A stretch of 64,000 nt of DNA, from contig DBFVEH010000018.1 in NCBI GenBank assembly GCA_048526005.1, positions 49,379-113,378 on the forward strand. Reading direction: 5' to 3'. The stretch's first letter is position 1; each line of letters opens with the position of its first letter. Shown in pieces: positions 50,488 to 57,713 of this stretch. A program made the translations under genes and the position numbers. The stretch comes from QALR01 sp900552255 (GTDB taxonomy: Bacteria; Bacillota; Clostridia; Oscillospirales; CAG-272). The notes under the pieces are model-generated. The model did not search any database and was not told the origin of the DNA. It saw only the letters and a list, made by a program, of their open reading frames with translations.

Positions 50488-51235
50488 CTGCCTCTTCCTC
50501 CGCTTTCGGACTGTTTTCAACGCCTGATTTCAGATATTCGTCCTGAGCCTTTATATATTCGTCCGCCTGCTCCTTACTCCCCCTGTAAACAAGCGCAAAA
50601 TGAAGCGTCGTTACGCTGTTATACTGTGCGAGAAGCTCCGCCTGATCCGGAGTTACAAGAACGGTGACGGTCGCTGATTTTCCACCCTCCGACGCTTCAT
50701 CCTTATCTATTCCGTCGCTGGTTGTGGTGGTGATTACCCGCACATATTTCAGCTCCGCGGGAATGTATGACGTATACCTTTCTTTGTCATATATGATAAC
50801 GCTCACAATATCACCGTTTTCCAGCTTGTCAGAAAGTCCGCCGGCAAAGGTTGAAATGGCAACAGAAACAGCAACCTTGCTTCCGTCAAGTCCGAGAAGC
50901 ACGTCGTTTGCGCTTTTGCTTTCGACTGACAATTTACTGCTGAACAAGTAATCTCCCGCATACAAATCGGTCGCTGCGTATTTTCCGACTACTGCGTTTC
51001 CGTCCTTAATTACGTTGTCCGGCAGATTGTACGCGCCAACTTTTGCAATTTCAATATCCTCGGCAGTGATGATATGTCCGCGCTCAACATCATTCCTCAG
51101 TCTGACAATATTGACCTTCTGATCGGCAAGCCTGTTCACAAGCGGCGCCACGCCAAAGGTGATCAGCAATGCGAGAACAATGCAGATAATGCCGATTATT
51201 GTTCGGTTTCCGGATATCCGGATCTTCTTTTTCAT
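50480..51235 (-). CDS. CpaB/RcpC-like SAF domain protein
   Basis: 251 residues from MKKKIRISGNRTIIG with GGAGG upstream. One N-terminal helix (IGIICIVLALLITFGVAPLV) and an SAF domain (VERGHIITAEDIEIAKVGAY, GKYAATDLYAGDYLFSSKL), as in CpaB, which in Gram-negatives guides the pilus. A charged tail ends EEEADG. Confidence 0.82.
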   Translation of the reverse strand: MKKKIRISGNRTIIGIICIVLALLITFGVAPLVNRLADQKVNIVRLRNDVERGHIITAEDIEIAKVGAYNLPDNVIKDGNAVVGKYAATDLYAGDYLFSSKLSVESKSANDVLLGLDGSKVAVSVAISTFAGGLSDKLENGDIVSVIIYDKERYTSYIPAELKYVRVITTTTSDGIDKDEASEGGKSATVTVLVTPDQAELLAQYNSVTTLHFALVYRGSKEQADEYIKAQDEYLKSGVENSPKAEEEADG

Positions 51236-51252
51236 GTTTTTATCCTCCAAAT

Positions 51253-51846
51253 TCAAATAATATAGCCGATCATCAGACCGACAGACAGAAACGGCATGAG
51301 GGCAAAGGATTTGTCTGAATCCCTATGCTTTACCTTGTTACAAATCAATGTGAATACGACAGCGGTAATAAGGCCGATGATATAACCGACAGCGCCTTTC
51401 CAAAAGCCGAGCATAAACGCGGCAGCAGTCGAAATTTTGATGTCAGCTCCGCCGATTCTTCCGTTTCGTCCCAATACCGCAATGACAATTTGCGGAATAA
51501 AGACAACAACTGCGCCGGCAAGCATAGATATTAAGTTTTCATAACCTATGTTTACAAGAGAAAGAATAAGCAGCATTACCCACAGAAAGTCATCCGCTTC
51601 ACGTGTTGAAATATCCTGCACCGAAGCAAAAAGCATGATCCATGCAAAGACAATACCCTTGACCGTCCAAAACGAAAGCCCTCCGAGTATGAACAGCAGT
51701 GCCGATATAAATCCCATAATCGTATAAATAACAAAGCCCTTAACTTTGAAATTCCTCTTTTTCATAACAGCGTTTATGATGCAGGTAATACCGGATACAC
51801 ACAAAAGCAGTGCCGCAAGCTTCAGGGACTCAATAAAAATATACAT
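51253..51846 (-). CDS. tadV: A24 prepilin peptidase (TadV/CpaA)
   Basis: 197 residues, six helices. The catalytic aspartates are in ASVQDISTREADDFLW and RIGGADIKISTAAAFM (GxAD). No methyltransferase domain, as in TadV. It should cleave the four Flp-like pilins encoded just upstream. AGGAGG precedes the ATG. Confidence 0.9.
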   Translation of the reverse strand: MYIFIESLKLAALLLCVSGITCIINAVMKKRNFKVKGFVIYTIMGFISALLFILGGLSFWTVKGIVFAWIMLFASVQDISTREADDFLWVMLLILSLVNIGYENLISMLAGAVVVFIPQIVIAVLGRNGRIGGADIKISTAAAFMLGFWKGAVGYIIGLITAVVFTLICNKVKHRDSDKSFALMPFLSVGLMIGYII

Positions 51847-51865
51847 GGCTCCTCCTGAAAAGGAT

Positions 51866-51889
51866 GAGGACGGAACAAAGTCCGTCCTC
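51866..51889 (-). terminator. Attenuating terminator between pilins and machine genes
   Basis: GAGGACGGA and TCCGTCCTC around a six-base loop. It would make pilin mRNA more abundant than machine mRNA. Confidence 0.75.
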
Positions 51890-51901
51890 CGAATAAATAT
51901 A

Positions 51902-52132
51902 TCAGCCCGCGTAGTTGAACATATTGCTGATTTCTGTTGTCATTTTGGGAATAATCGTTGTATTGAACAGACTGTATATACCGGCCAGCAGCACACCGCC
52001 TACTACCACAGCGATGATGATCCCCACTCCTTTATCGACGTACATCTCCGCCCGCTTGCTGTCGAGCGCAATTTTTGCGCGTGCAGCTATGGAATTGCTT
52101 TTGTTACGTAAGGTTATATAAAGCTTTTTCAT
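51902..52132 (-). CDS. Flp-like pilin, DUF6133 type (copy 3)
   Basis: 76 residues from MKKLYITLRNKSNSIAARAK with AGGAATGG upstream. Basic leader, then AEMYVDKGVGIIIAVVVGGV and a short C-terminal segment (IPKMTTEISNMFNYAG). It has the same core as the next two genes but a divergent leader and tail. Confidence 0.8.
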   Translation of the reverse strand: MKKLYITLRNKSNSIAARAKIALDSKRAEMYVDKGVGIIIAVVVGGVLLAGIYSLFNTTIIPKMTTEISNMFNYAG

Positions 52133-52169
52133 ATTTATTACCATTCCTTTATTTGTTTTTTCTCATGAA

Positions 52170-52400
52170 TCAGCCTGCATAATTGAACATATCTGCGACC
52201 TTGCCGGAAGCAGTATCGAGTACAGTTGTTTTAATCAGTGCATAAATGCCTGCGAGAAGTACCGCGCCTACCACAACCGCGATTATAATGCCTACGCCCT
52301 TATCGACGTACATCTCCGCTTTCTTGCACTCTACGGCTGTCTTGGTGCGGATAGCGAGTTCGTTTGCTTTGTTCTGAATTTTTTTGATTAAGTTTTTCAT
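52170..52400 (-). CDS. Flp-like pilin, DUF6133 type (copy 2)
   Basis: 76 residues, differing from the upstream copy by one residue (ASGKV for ATGKV). Leader MKNLIKKIQNKANELAIRTK, cleavage region KKAEMYVDKG, one hydrophobic helix, tail ending MFNYAG. The tandem duplication has a 270-base period and both copies keep their own ribosome site. Confidence 0.85.
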   Translation of the reverse strand: MKNLIKKIQNKANELAIRTKTAVECKKAEMYVDKGVGIIIAVVVGAVLLAGIYALIKTTVLDTASGKVADMFNYAG

Positions 52401-52439
52401 ATTTTATCTCTCTTTCTTTTGTATGATTATATTTAAATA

Positions 52440-52670
52440 TCAGCCTGCATAATTGAACATATCTGCAACCTTGCCGGTGGCGGTATCGAGTACAGTTGTT
52501 TTAATCAGTGCATAAATGCCTGCGAGAAGTACTGCGCCGACCACAACCGCGATTATAATGCCTACACCCTTATCAACATACATTTCCGCTTTCTTGCACT
52601 CAACGGCGGTTTTAGTGCGGATGGCAAGTTCATTTGCCTTGTTTTGAATTTTTTTGATTAAATTTTTCAT
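52440..52670 (-). CDS. Flp-like pilin, DUF6133 type (copy 1)
   Basis: Near-identical twin of the gene at 52170-52400. The pair probably forms the major pilin; duplication raises dose. Sequence differences are mostly silent, so the copies are under selection rather than just duplicated. Confidence 0.85.
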   Translation of the reverse strand: MKNLIKKIQNKANELAIRTKTAVECKKAEMYVDKGVGIIIAVVVGAVLLAGIYALIKTTVLDTATGKVADMFNYAG

Positions 52671-52723
52671 GTTTTAGCTCTCTTTCTTTATTTTTATGTT
52701 TATAAATTTTTTTGCGGTATTGA

Positions 52724-53110
52724 TTAAATCCATTTTTGAGATACCGCATTCTCCAAAATTACGGATACGGCCTGCGAACCAAACATGTCCTGAATACGTT
52801 CCGCCATCCCCGGCAGAATTACAGAATTGAACATATAGTACAAACCGGAAAGCAGAAGTGAACCGATAACCACCGATATTATCATTCCGATGGCTTTATC
52901 CACATAAAGCTCTCCGGTCTTGTTCGACAGGACGGTTGTGACAGTTTTTTTGACAGAAACAGCTTTTACCGAATTGGTTTCCGCGTCAGACTCGCTCGAA
53001 ACATCTTCGGCCTCTGCATATTTCTGTACGTTTTTTGACACCATTTTGGGCGGAGCATGCCCGTCATAATGGTTATTTACCGTTCTCTTTTTGTCTTGTT
53101 TTCCCCGCAT
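52724..53110 (-). CDS. Long DUF6133-type pilin-like protein
   Basis: 128 residues from MRGKQDKKRTVNNHYDGHAP with AAGGAGG upstream. A 75-residue hydrophilic leader precedes the shared core GELYVDKAIGMIISVVIGSL and a tail ending ILENAVSQKWI. It is probably a tip or adaptor pilin. It lies between VirB4 and the major pilins, with a terminator on its upstream side. Confidence 0.72.
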   Translation of the reverse strand: MRGKQDKKRTVNNHYDGHAPPKMVSKNVQKYAEAEDVSSESDAETNSVKAVSVKKTVTTVLSNKTGELYVDKAIGMIISVVIGSLLLSGLYYMFNSVILPGMAERIQDMFGSQAVSVILENAVSQKWI

Positions 53111-53131
53111 GAAATTCCTCCTTGATTTTAT

Positions 53132-53164
53132 TAAAAAAAGCGACTGTTTTCTATACAGCCGCTT
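53132..53164 (-). terminator. Terminator between virB4 and the pilin genes
   Basis: AAGCGGCTGT and ACAGTCGCTT (minus strand, one mismatch) followed by T7, just before the ribosome site of the long pilin gene. Confidence 0.85.
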
Positions 53165-53201
53165 GTTTTCTATATTAAAACCGATTTTGACAATGATGGT
53201 T

Positions 53202-55712
53202 TCACACATCTACTATTTGAGTTTCCGTTTTCTTTTTGATAATACGTTCCAGCTCCGAGCGATCGGTGGTAATCAAATCGCATTCAACCGGAGACGCTTT
53301 AATGGAAACCGGCACCTTATTAGCCCCCGAACATATCAATGCCTCACCTCGCTCAAAACGGGTGATAGCGTCAACCTCTGCTCTGCCCAGCTTCAAAATA
53401 TCCTGAACATATTTAGCCTCGTCATACTCCAGATTCAACACAATTTTATTTTGGCTGCTGTTGAGAATGGCCCTGCCGTATTTACCGTCGTCAAGTCCAA
53501 AAAAATCTGACAAGTCCTGCGTCGCAGAGACGGCAATTCCGCCGAATCCACGTATGGTTTTAAAAATAGTAAGACAGAATTCAGCCGCCAGACGGTTTGA
53601 CGACGCACCAACAAGCTGCCAAATTTCATCGATCATAATGGCTTTTTTACTGAGAATATCAGACTTGATCTTATCCCATACGTAATCAAGAGCTATCATC
53701 ATTCCCACCGGCAGAAGCTTTCCCTTCAAATCAGACAGATCAAGCACCACGTATTCATTATCAAGATTTACATTCGTCTGTTGATTGAATGACTGTGCCG
53801 AGCCGGTAACGAAACGGCTCAAAATAACGGCTATTCTCTCCGTTCTTTTATTGTCTTTCAAATGTTTATGCAAGTCTCCGAGAACCGGCATTTTCTTCAT
53901 TGTCGGTGGAGAAGAAAGTTCGTCCTCATACAGCGAATGGTTATCATGGGTTATTCCAAATTCACCGTATGTTTTAATCAATGTTTCATCTAAAAGCTGT
54001 TCCTCTTCATTGCTCATATCCGGAATCAGCAGGGAGAAGAAAATCATCAACTGCTGAATTTTAAGAGACAGTACGGAATTTACTTCCGCATAATCCGCAT
54101 CGTCGATTAGCTCTCTTATCGGCGGCATGGTATACCGGATCTCCATGACATTGATGCAGTGCGCAGAGCCGGGGGCAATTTTGACATATGTACCGCCGAT
54201 TTTATTACATGCCCGGTAAAACTCATGTCCCTTTATCGGAGCGATAATAAAACACTGAATCCCTCGAATCCGCATACGGCAGGCAAGTAATTGAAGCGCA
54301 AAGGTCTTCCCCGATCCGCTGGTTCCGATTATATTCAGGTTTCCGTTTTTATGCTTTTTGGTATCGAAGAAATCTATGATACAAAATGAATTATTGTATC
54401 GGTTTATACCGAGCAGAACGCCGTTGTCGTCTGAAATCTCACAGCTTGTAAACATATATGAGGACGCGGCACTTCCGGTCAGCACATTTCTTTTGGCTTT
54501 CTTTTCAAGCGATGGATCAATGTATAAAAACGGCATAACCGACTTCAGCGCCGCTTCCTGCTGAAAACGGCACTCGGAAACCGCAATATCCATTGATTTA
54601 AGCATATCCGTAACCTGCTGCCTGCGCCATGTCAATTCTCCGTATTCCTTTGCCGATATGGTGATAAAGACCGACATATAAAACAAATCTTCGTTATAGC
54701 TGGAAATTCCCTGCTTAATATAATATCCGGCCTGTATGGAGTTTGACAGCTCTTCATAATCGGTGCTTGTATCCTGAAGATTTTTTATTTTAGTCTTATT
54801 TAAGCGGATCCGCTGCGCCACCTTGTCAATCGTCCGGCCTCTGTTTTCTTTTCTCAGATGCACGTCCACATCAACACCCTCCCCGGCATTGACAAGCGAC
54901 GTCATCCATCCGGCATGTACAGCTCCCGGATATCCGTTTCCCCGGATATATAAATAACAATAATACATGCCGTCCATCACCACGTAATTATAATGGGTAA
55001 AATCAATTCCCCGCGGAGAAATGAAATCTACCATTGGTATTTCCGGAACCGAATCAATTCCGACCGTCAGATTTTTTGCAATCATAGCGTCCATTACCAC
55101 ACGTTCAATTCGAGTATGAAACGGCTCTGTTATACATGAACGGCGGTTAAAAAACATATATAGAATTTCCGCTGTCTCTTCATCCGGATCATTTTGCTGA
55201 ACAATGGAGTTTCCGCATTTGGTAAAATACGTCCTCGCATTCTGCTCAGCCATCTGCAGCGTTCCGTAAATATGGCTCGGATTGTCGGTATCCTTTTGAA
55301 CCGCCTCATATTCAAAGATAAGAAAAAAGCGCCTCGTCAGCGCTTCTCTGTTTCCGATATCCTTGATAAGTCTGATATAATCCTCGCCTAAATACCGACA
55401 CTGTTCATTTTTTTCTTTTGCCATATCTTTGCGAATCATATCGACATACCGTTCAGAATCGGCCTTGCCCGTCATACTTTTAAATTGTAAACGAATCGGT
55501 GAAATTTTCAGCCAGCCTGCAAAGGTGGATATGATGTTATACTGTTCCTCCGGAGAACGAAGTATAAAATTTAAAGGCTCAATTTCAAGAATACGAATAT
55601 ATCTGCTGTCGGTTGTTTCAATAACTCCGCGGCAGATATTTTTAACAGGAATAAATGTCTGCACCGATTCTAATTCTTTCTTTTTCCTTTTGCCTTTATC
55701 ATTCCTGCTCAT
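53202..55712 (-). CDS. VirB4/TraE-like conjugation ATPase
   Basis: 836 residues. The N-terminal CagE/TrbE-like half (ICRGVIETTDSRYIRILEIE) is followed by the motor: Walker A IIGTSGSGKTFALQLLACRM, Walker B KAIMIDEIWQLVGASSNRLA, then SATQDLSDFFGLDDGKYGRA. It energises the type IV secretion channel. It overlaps prgI by 14 bases in the usual PrgI-VirB4 order of Gram-positive conjugative elements. Confidence 0.92.
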   Translation of the reverse strand: MSRNDKGKRKKKELESVQTFIPVKNICRGVIETTDSRYIRILEIEPLNFILRSPEEQYNIISTFAGWLKISPIRLQFKSMTGKADSERYVDMIRKDMAKEKNEQCRYLGEDYIRLIKDIGNREALTRRFFLIFEYEAVQKDTDNPSHIYGTLQMAEQNARTYFTKCGNSIVQQNDPDEETAEILYMFFNRRSCITEPFHTRIERVVMDAMIAKNLTVGIDSVPEIPMVDFISPRGIDFTHYNYVVMDGMYYCYLYIRGNGYPGAVHAGWMTSLVNAGEGVDVDVHLRKENRGRTIDKVAQRIRLNKTKIKNLQDTSTDYEELSNSIQAGYYIKQGISSYNEDLFYMSVFITISAKEYGELTWRRQQVTDMLKSMDIAVSECRFQQEAALKSVMPFLYIDPSLEKKAKRNVLTGSAASSYMFTSCEISDDNGVLLGINRYNNSFCIIDFFDTKKHKNGNLNIIGTSGSGKTFALQLLACRMRIRGIQCFIIAPIKGHEFYRACNKIGGTYVKIAPGSAHCINVMEIRYTMPPIRELIDDADYAEVNSVLSLKIQQLMIFFSLLIPDMSNEEEQLLDETLIKTYGEFGITHDNHSLYEDELSSPPTMKKMPVLGDLHKHLKDNKRTERIAVILSRFVTGSAQSFNQQTNVNLDNEYVVLDLSDLKGKLLPVGMMIALDYVWDKIKSDILSKKAIMIDEIWQLVGASSNRLAAEFCLTIFKTIRGFGGIAVSATQDLSDFFGLDDGKYGRAILNSSQNKIVLNLEYDEAKYVQDILKLGRAEVDAITRFERGEALICSGANKVPVSIKASPVECDLITTDRSELERIIKKKTETQIVDV

Positions 55713-56028
55713 TTTGAGTCCTCCGATAATGTAATTTCCGCTTATTTTTCATGTACTGTACCACATGTCCGAGAAACTGCGTCAATGATTCTCCGTCAAT
55801 ACCTATCATAGCGGTAATAACAGTTGGCAGAATAGTCAATACCATAACTATGACACGGACAACAGTCGGCATCGGAATCAATTTAATCTCAATAAATCCC
55901 AGCATGACAGCTGTTATTATTGCTTCCGCTGCATTGCGTGCCGCTACCATTCCGCCGAACAGTCTTCCCGAATCCGTATAATTTGCCGGTATCGCATAAT
56001 ATCGGTTAAATTCTTTCTCTTCGATCAT
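55699..56028 (-). CDS. PrgI family (VirB3-like) membrane protein
   Basis: 109 residues, two helices (AAEAIITAVMLGFIEIKLIP and VVRVIVMVLTILPTVITAMI), basic C-terminus. PrgI proteins are the VirB3 counterpart of Gram-positive conjugation systems and interact with VirB4. Confidence 0.88.
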   Translation of the reverse strand: MIEEKEFNRYYAIPANYTDSGRLFGGMVAARNAAEAIITAVMLGFIEIKLIPMPTVVRVIVMVLTILPTVITAMIGIDGESLTQFLGHVVQYMKNKRKLHYRRTQNEQE

Positions 56029-56075
56029 AAAATGACGATCCTTTCAAATTTTATTGTAAACATTTTTGAAATAGG

Positions 56076-56104
56076 TTGATTTTCTCCTATTTTTTGCGTA
56101 TAAT
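56076..56104 (+). promoter_or_regulatory. Promoter of the phd-doc module
   Basis: TTGATT, a 17-base spacer and TATAAT, 21 bases before the phd start, which also has GGAGGTG. Confidence 0.85.
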
Positions 56105-56124
56105 ATAGATGGAGGTGACAGAAT

Positions 56125-56367
56125 ATGAATATTAACACAAAGAACCTTGTTTCTATTACAGAAGCAAATCAAAACTTTTCTCGTGTGGCAAGACTTGTAG
56201 ATGAGAACGGTTCCGTCGTGGTATTAAGAAATAACGTACCGCGCTATCTTATAGTAGAATTCAGTCAAGCCGAAGCAGAACAAACAGCCCCGGATGAAGA
56301 TATTATGGAAATCTCAAAGCGGCTGATTGCCAAAAACAAAGCCGCCTATGAGGCTCTTGCCAAATGA
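56125..56367 (+). CDS. phd: Phd/YefM-type antitoxin
   Basis: 80 residues: ITEANQNFSRVARLVDENGS and VVLRNNVPRYLIVEFSQAEA form the DNA-binding fold, and a C-terminal helix binds Doc. Strong ribosome site GGAGGTG. It overlaps doc by four bases and lies against the direction of the conjugation genes, so it is an inserted stabilisation cassette. Confidence 0.9.
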   Translation: MNINTKNLVSITEANQNFSRVARLVDENGSVVVLRNNVPRYLIVEFSQAEAEQTAPDEDIMEISKRLIAKNKAAYEALAK

Positions 56368-56741
56368 TAAGACTGACAAAAGAACAGATTATAATCCTTC
56401 ACAAGCATTTAATAGAAGAAACCGGTGGAACAGATGGATTGAGAGACGAAGGATTGCTTGATTCTGCTTTAAATGCTCCGTTTCAAGGATACGGAACAAT
56501 TGACGCATTTCCTTCATTGCAGCAAAAGGCGGCTCGTCTTGGATATGGATTGATTCAGAATCACGCCTTTATAGATGGAAATAAAAGAATCGGCACACAT
56601 GCCATGCTTGTGTTTCTTGCTCTCAACGGGATTGATTTGGAGTATACACAGGATGAACTTTCTGAAATGGTTTTCGGTGTTGCGTCCGGAAAAATATCTT
56701 TCGAGAATATGCTTAATTGGATTATTTCACATCAGATTTGA
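56364..56741 (+). CDS. doc: Doc family toxin (Fic fold kinase of EF-Tu)
   Basis: 125 residues. Fic motif HAFIDGNKRIGTHAML; a Doc kinase rather than an AMP transferase by length and motif (NKR). Known Doc phosphorylates EF-Tu and halts translation; Phd neutralises it. Intact. Confidence 0.92.
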   Translation: MIRLTKEQIIILHKHLIEETGGTDGLRDEGLLDSALNAPFQGYGTIDAFPSLQQKAARLGYGLIQNHAFIDGNKRIGTHAMLVFLALNGIDLEYTQDELSEMVFGVASGKISFENMLNWIISHQI

Positions 56742-56775
56742 AAAAGCACGATCTGCCATTTTGATCGTGCTTTTA
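56741..56775. terminator. Bidirectional terminator between doc and the conjugation genes
   Basis: AAAAGCACGATC, a nine-base loop and GATCGTGCTTTT. Confidence 0.92.
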
Positions 56776-56796
56776 TCTTATATTAAAAGGCCACAT

Positions 56797-57699
56797 TTAG
56801 TCTCCAATATTCAAAATATTCAGAAGCGCTTGAGTGTAATAATCTACGATCTCCCCATAGGTTAATCCCGCATTTCCGTATTGAGCGCTTAAATCAAGCA
56901 AAAACGCCTCATTAATTACGGATTCATCAAAAGGGCGAATTGTGCAGACAACATATTTTACAGTCACGATTTCGCTTTCTTCACCTTCCTTGACCGTTCG
57001 GGTTTCTTCCTTTATTTCATAGGTAACAGGAAACATGCGGTCAACCACGCTGTCAAGCCTATATATCAGATTTTCACGGCTGAAATCATTCTGTTCCTCC
57101 GACACGGAATATGCGGCAAGAATATAGCAGATCGTATAATCCTTTGTTTCCGTATACATATCGGAAAAGCTTGCCTTGGAAAGCTCGTAATCATATTCCC
57201 CGTCCGCAATGATTTTCTCGGCTTGTAATTCAGAATATGAGTGACCGCGTTCGATTGATGAAGTAACGATTGCAGAGAGATCATAATAGGATTCCAACAC
57301 CACAGGTTTGTCGGATCCGGGAGTATATACATTGACAATGTTCTCGATCAGGATTCCGGGCAGCGCCACGACAGTAACAACAATAAAAAGAACGGCAAGG
57401 CATACGCATATGAGAACCTTAAAAATAGTATGCCTCATAGACCAAGCCGCCGAAAGAATCGCTCCTGCCGGCCCGCCGACCGCTGTGCCGGCTGCAATTT
57501 CCGATACTGCCTTACCTGTTTTTATACCGGCCTTAACAGTGTTTGCGGCGGCATTAAAAGCAGCCTCGGCTCCCTTCTGAGCGGTCTTTTCTGACGCTTT
57601 TTGCCCAATTTGTTCTGCTGCCTTCGCTGCTTGCCTCGCAGCATTGCCATAGCTGTCCTGCCCTTCTCCTGACTGTCTGTTATCGGAATCCGCCACCAT
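56797..57699 (-). CDS. CD1108-like conjugation protein lacking its peptidase domain
   Basis: 300 residues. The N-terminal Gln/Ala-rich region (YGNAARQAAKAAEQIGQKAS), Gly-rich stretch (VGGPAGAILSAAWSMRHTIF) and single helix match the N-terminal half of the wall-hydrolase protein of clostridial conjugative elements (VirB1-like role). The VKYVVCTIRPFDESVINEAF and LTYGEIVDYY segments normally precede an NlpC/P60 or lysozyme domain; here the protein stops, and no hydrolase is found in the window. Confidence 0.72.
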   Translation of the reverse strand: MVADSDNRQSGEGQDSYGNAARQAAKAAEQIGQKASEKTAQKGAEAAFNAAANTVKAGIKTGKAVSEIAAGTAVGGPAGAILSAAWSMRHTIFKVLICVCLAVLFIVVTVVALPGILIENIVNVYTPGSDKPVVLESYYDLSAIVTSSIERGHSYSELQAEKIIADGEYDYELSKASFSDMYTETKDYTICYILAAYSVSEEQNDFSRENLIYRLDSVVDRMFPVTYEIKEETRTVKEGEESEIVTVKYVVCTIRPFDESVINEAFLLDLSAQYGNAGLTYGEIVDYYTQALLNILNIGD

Positions 57700-57713
57700 G
57701 TATCACCCCCTAT

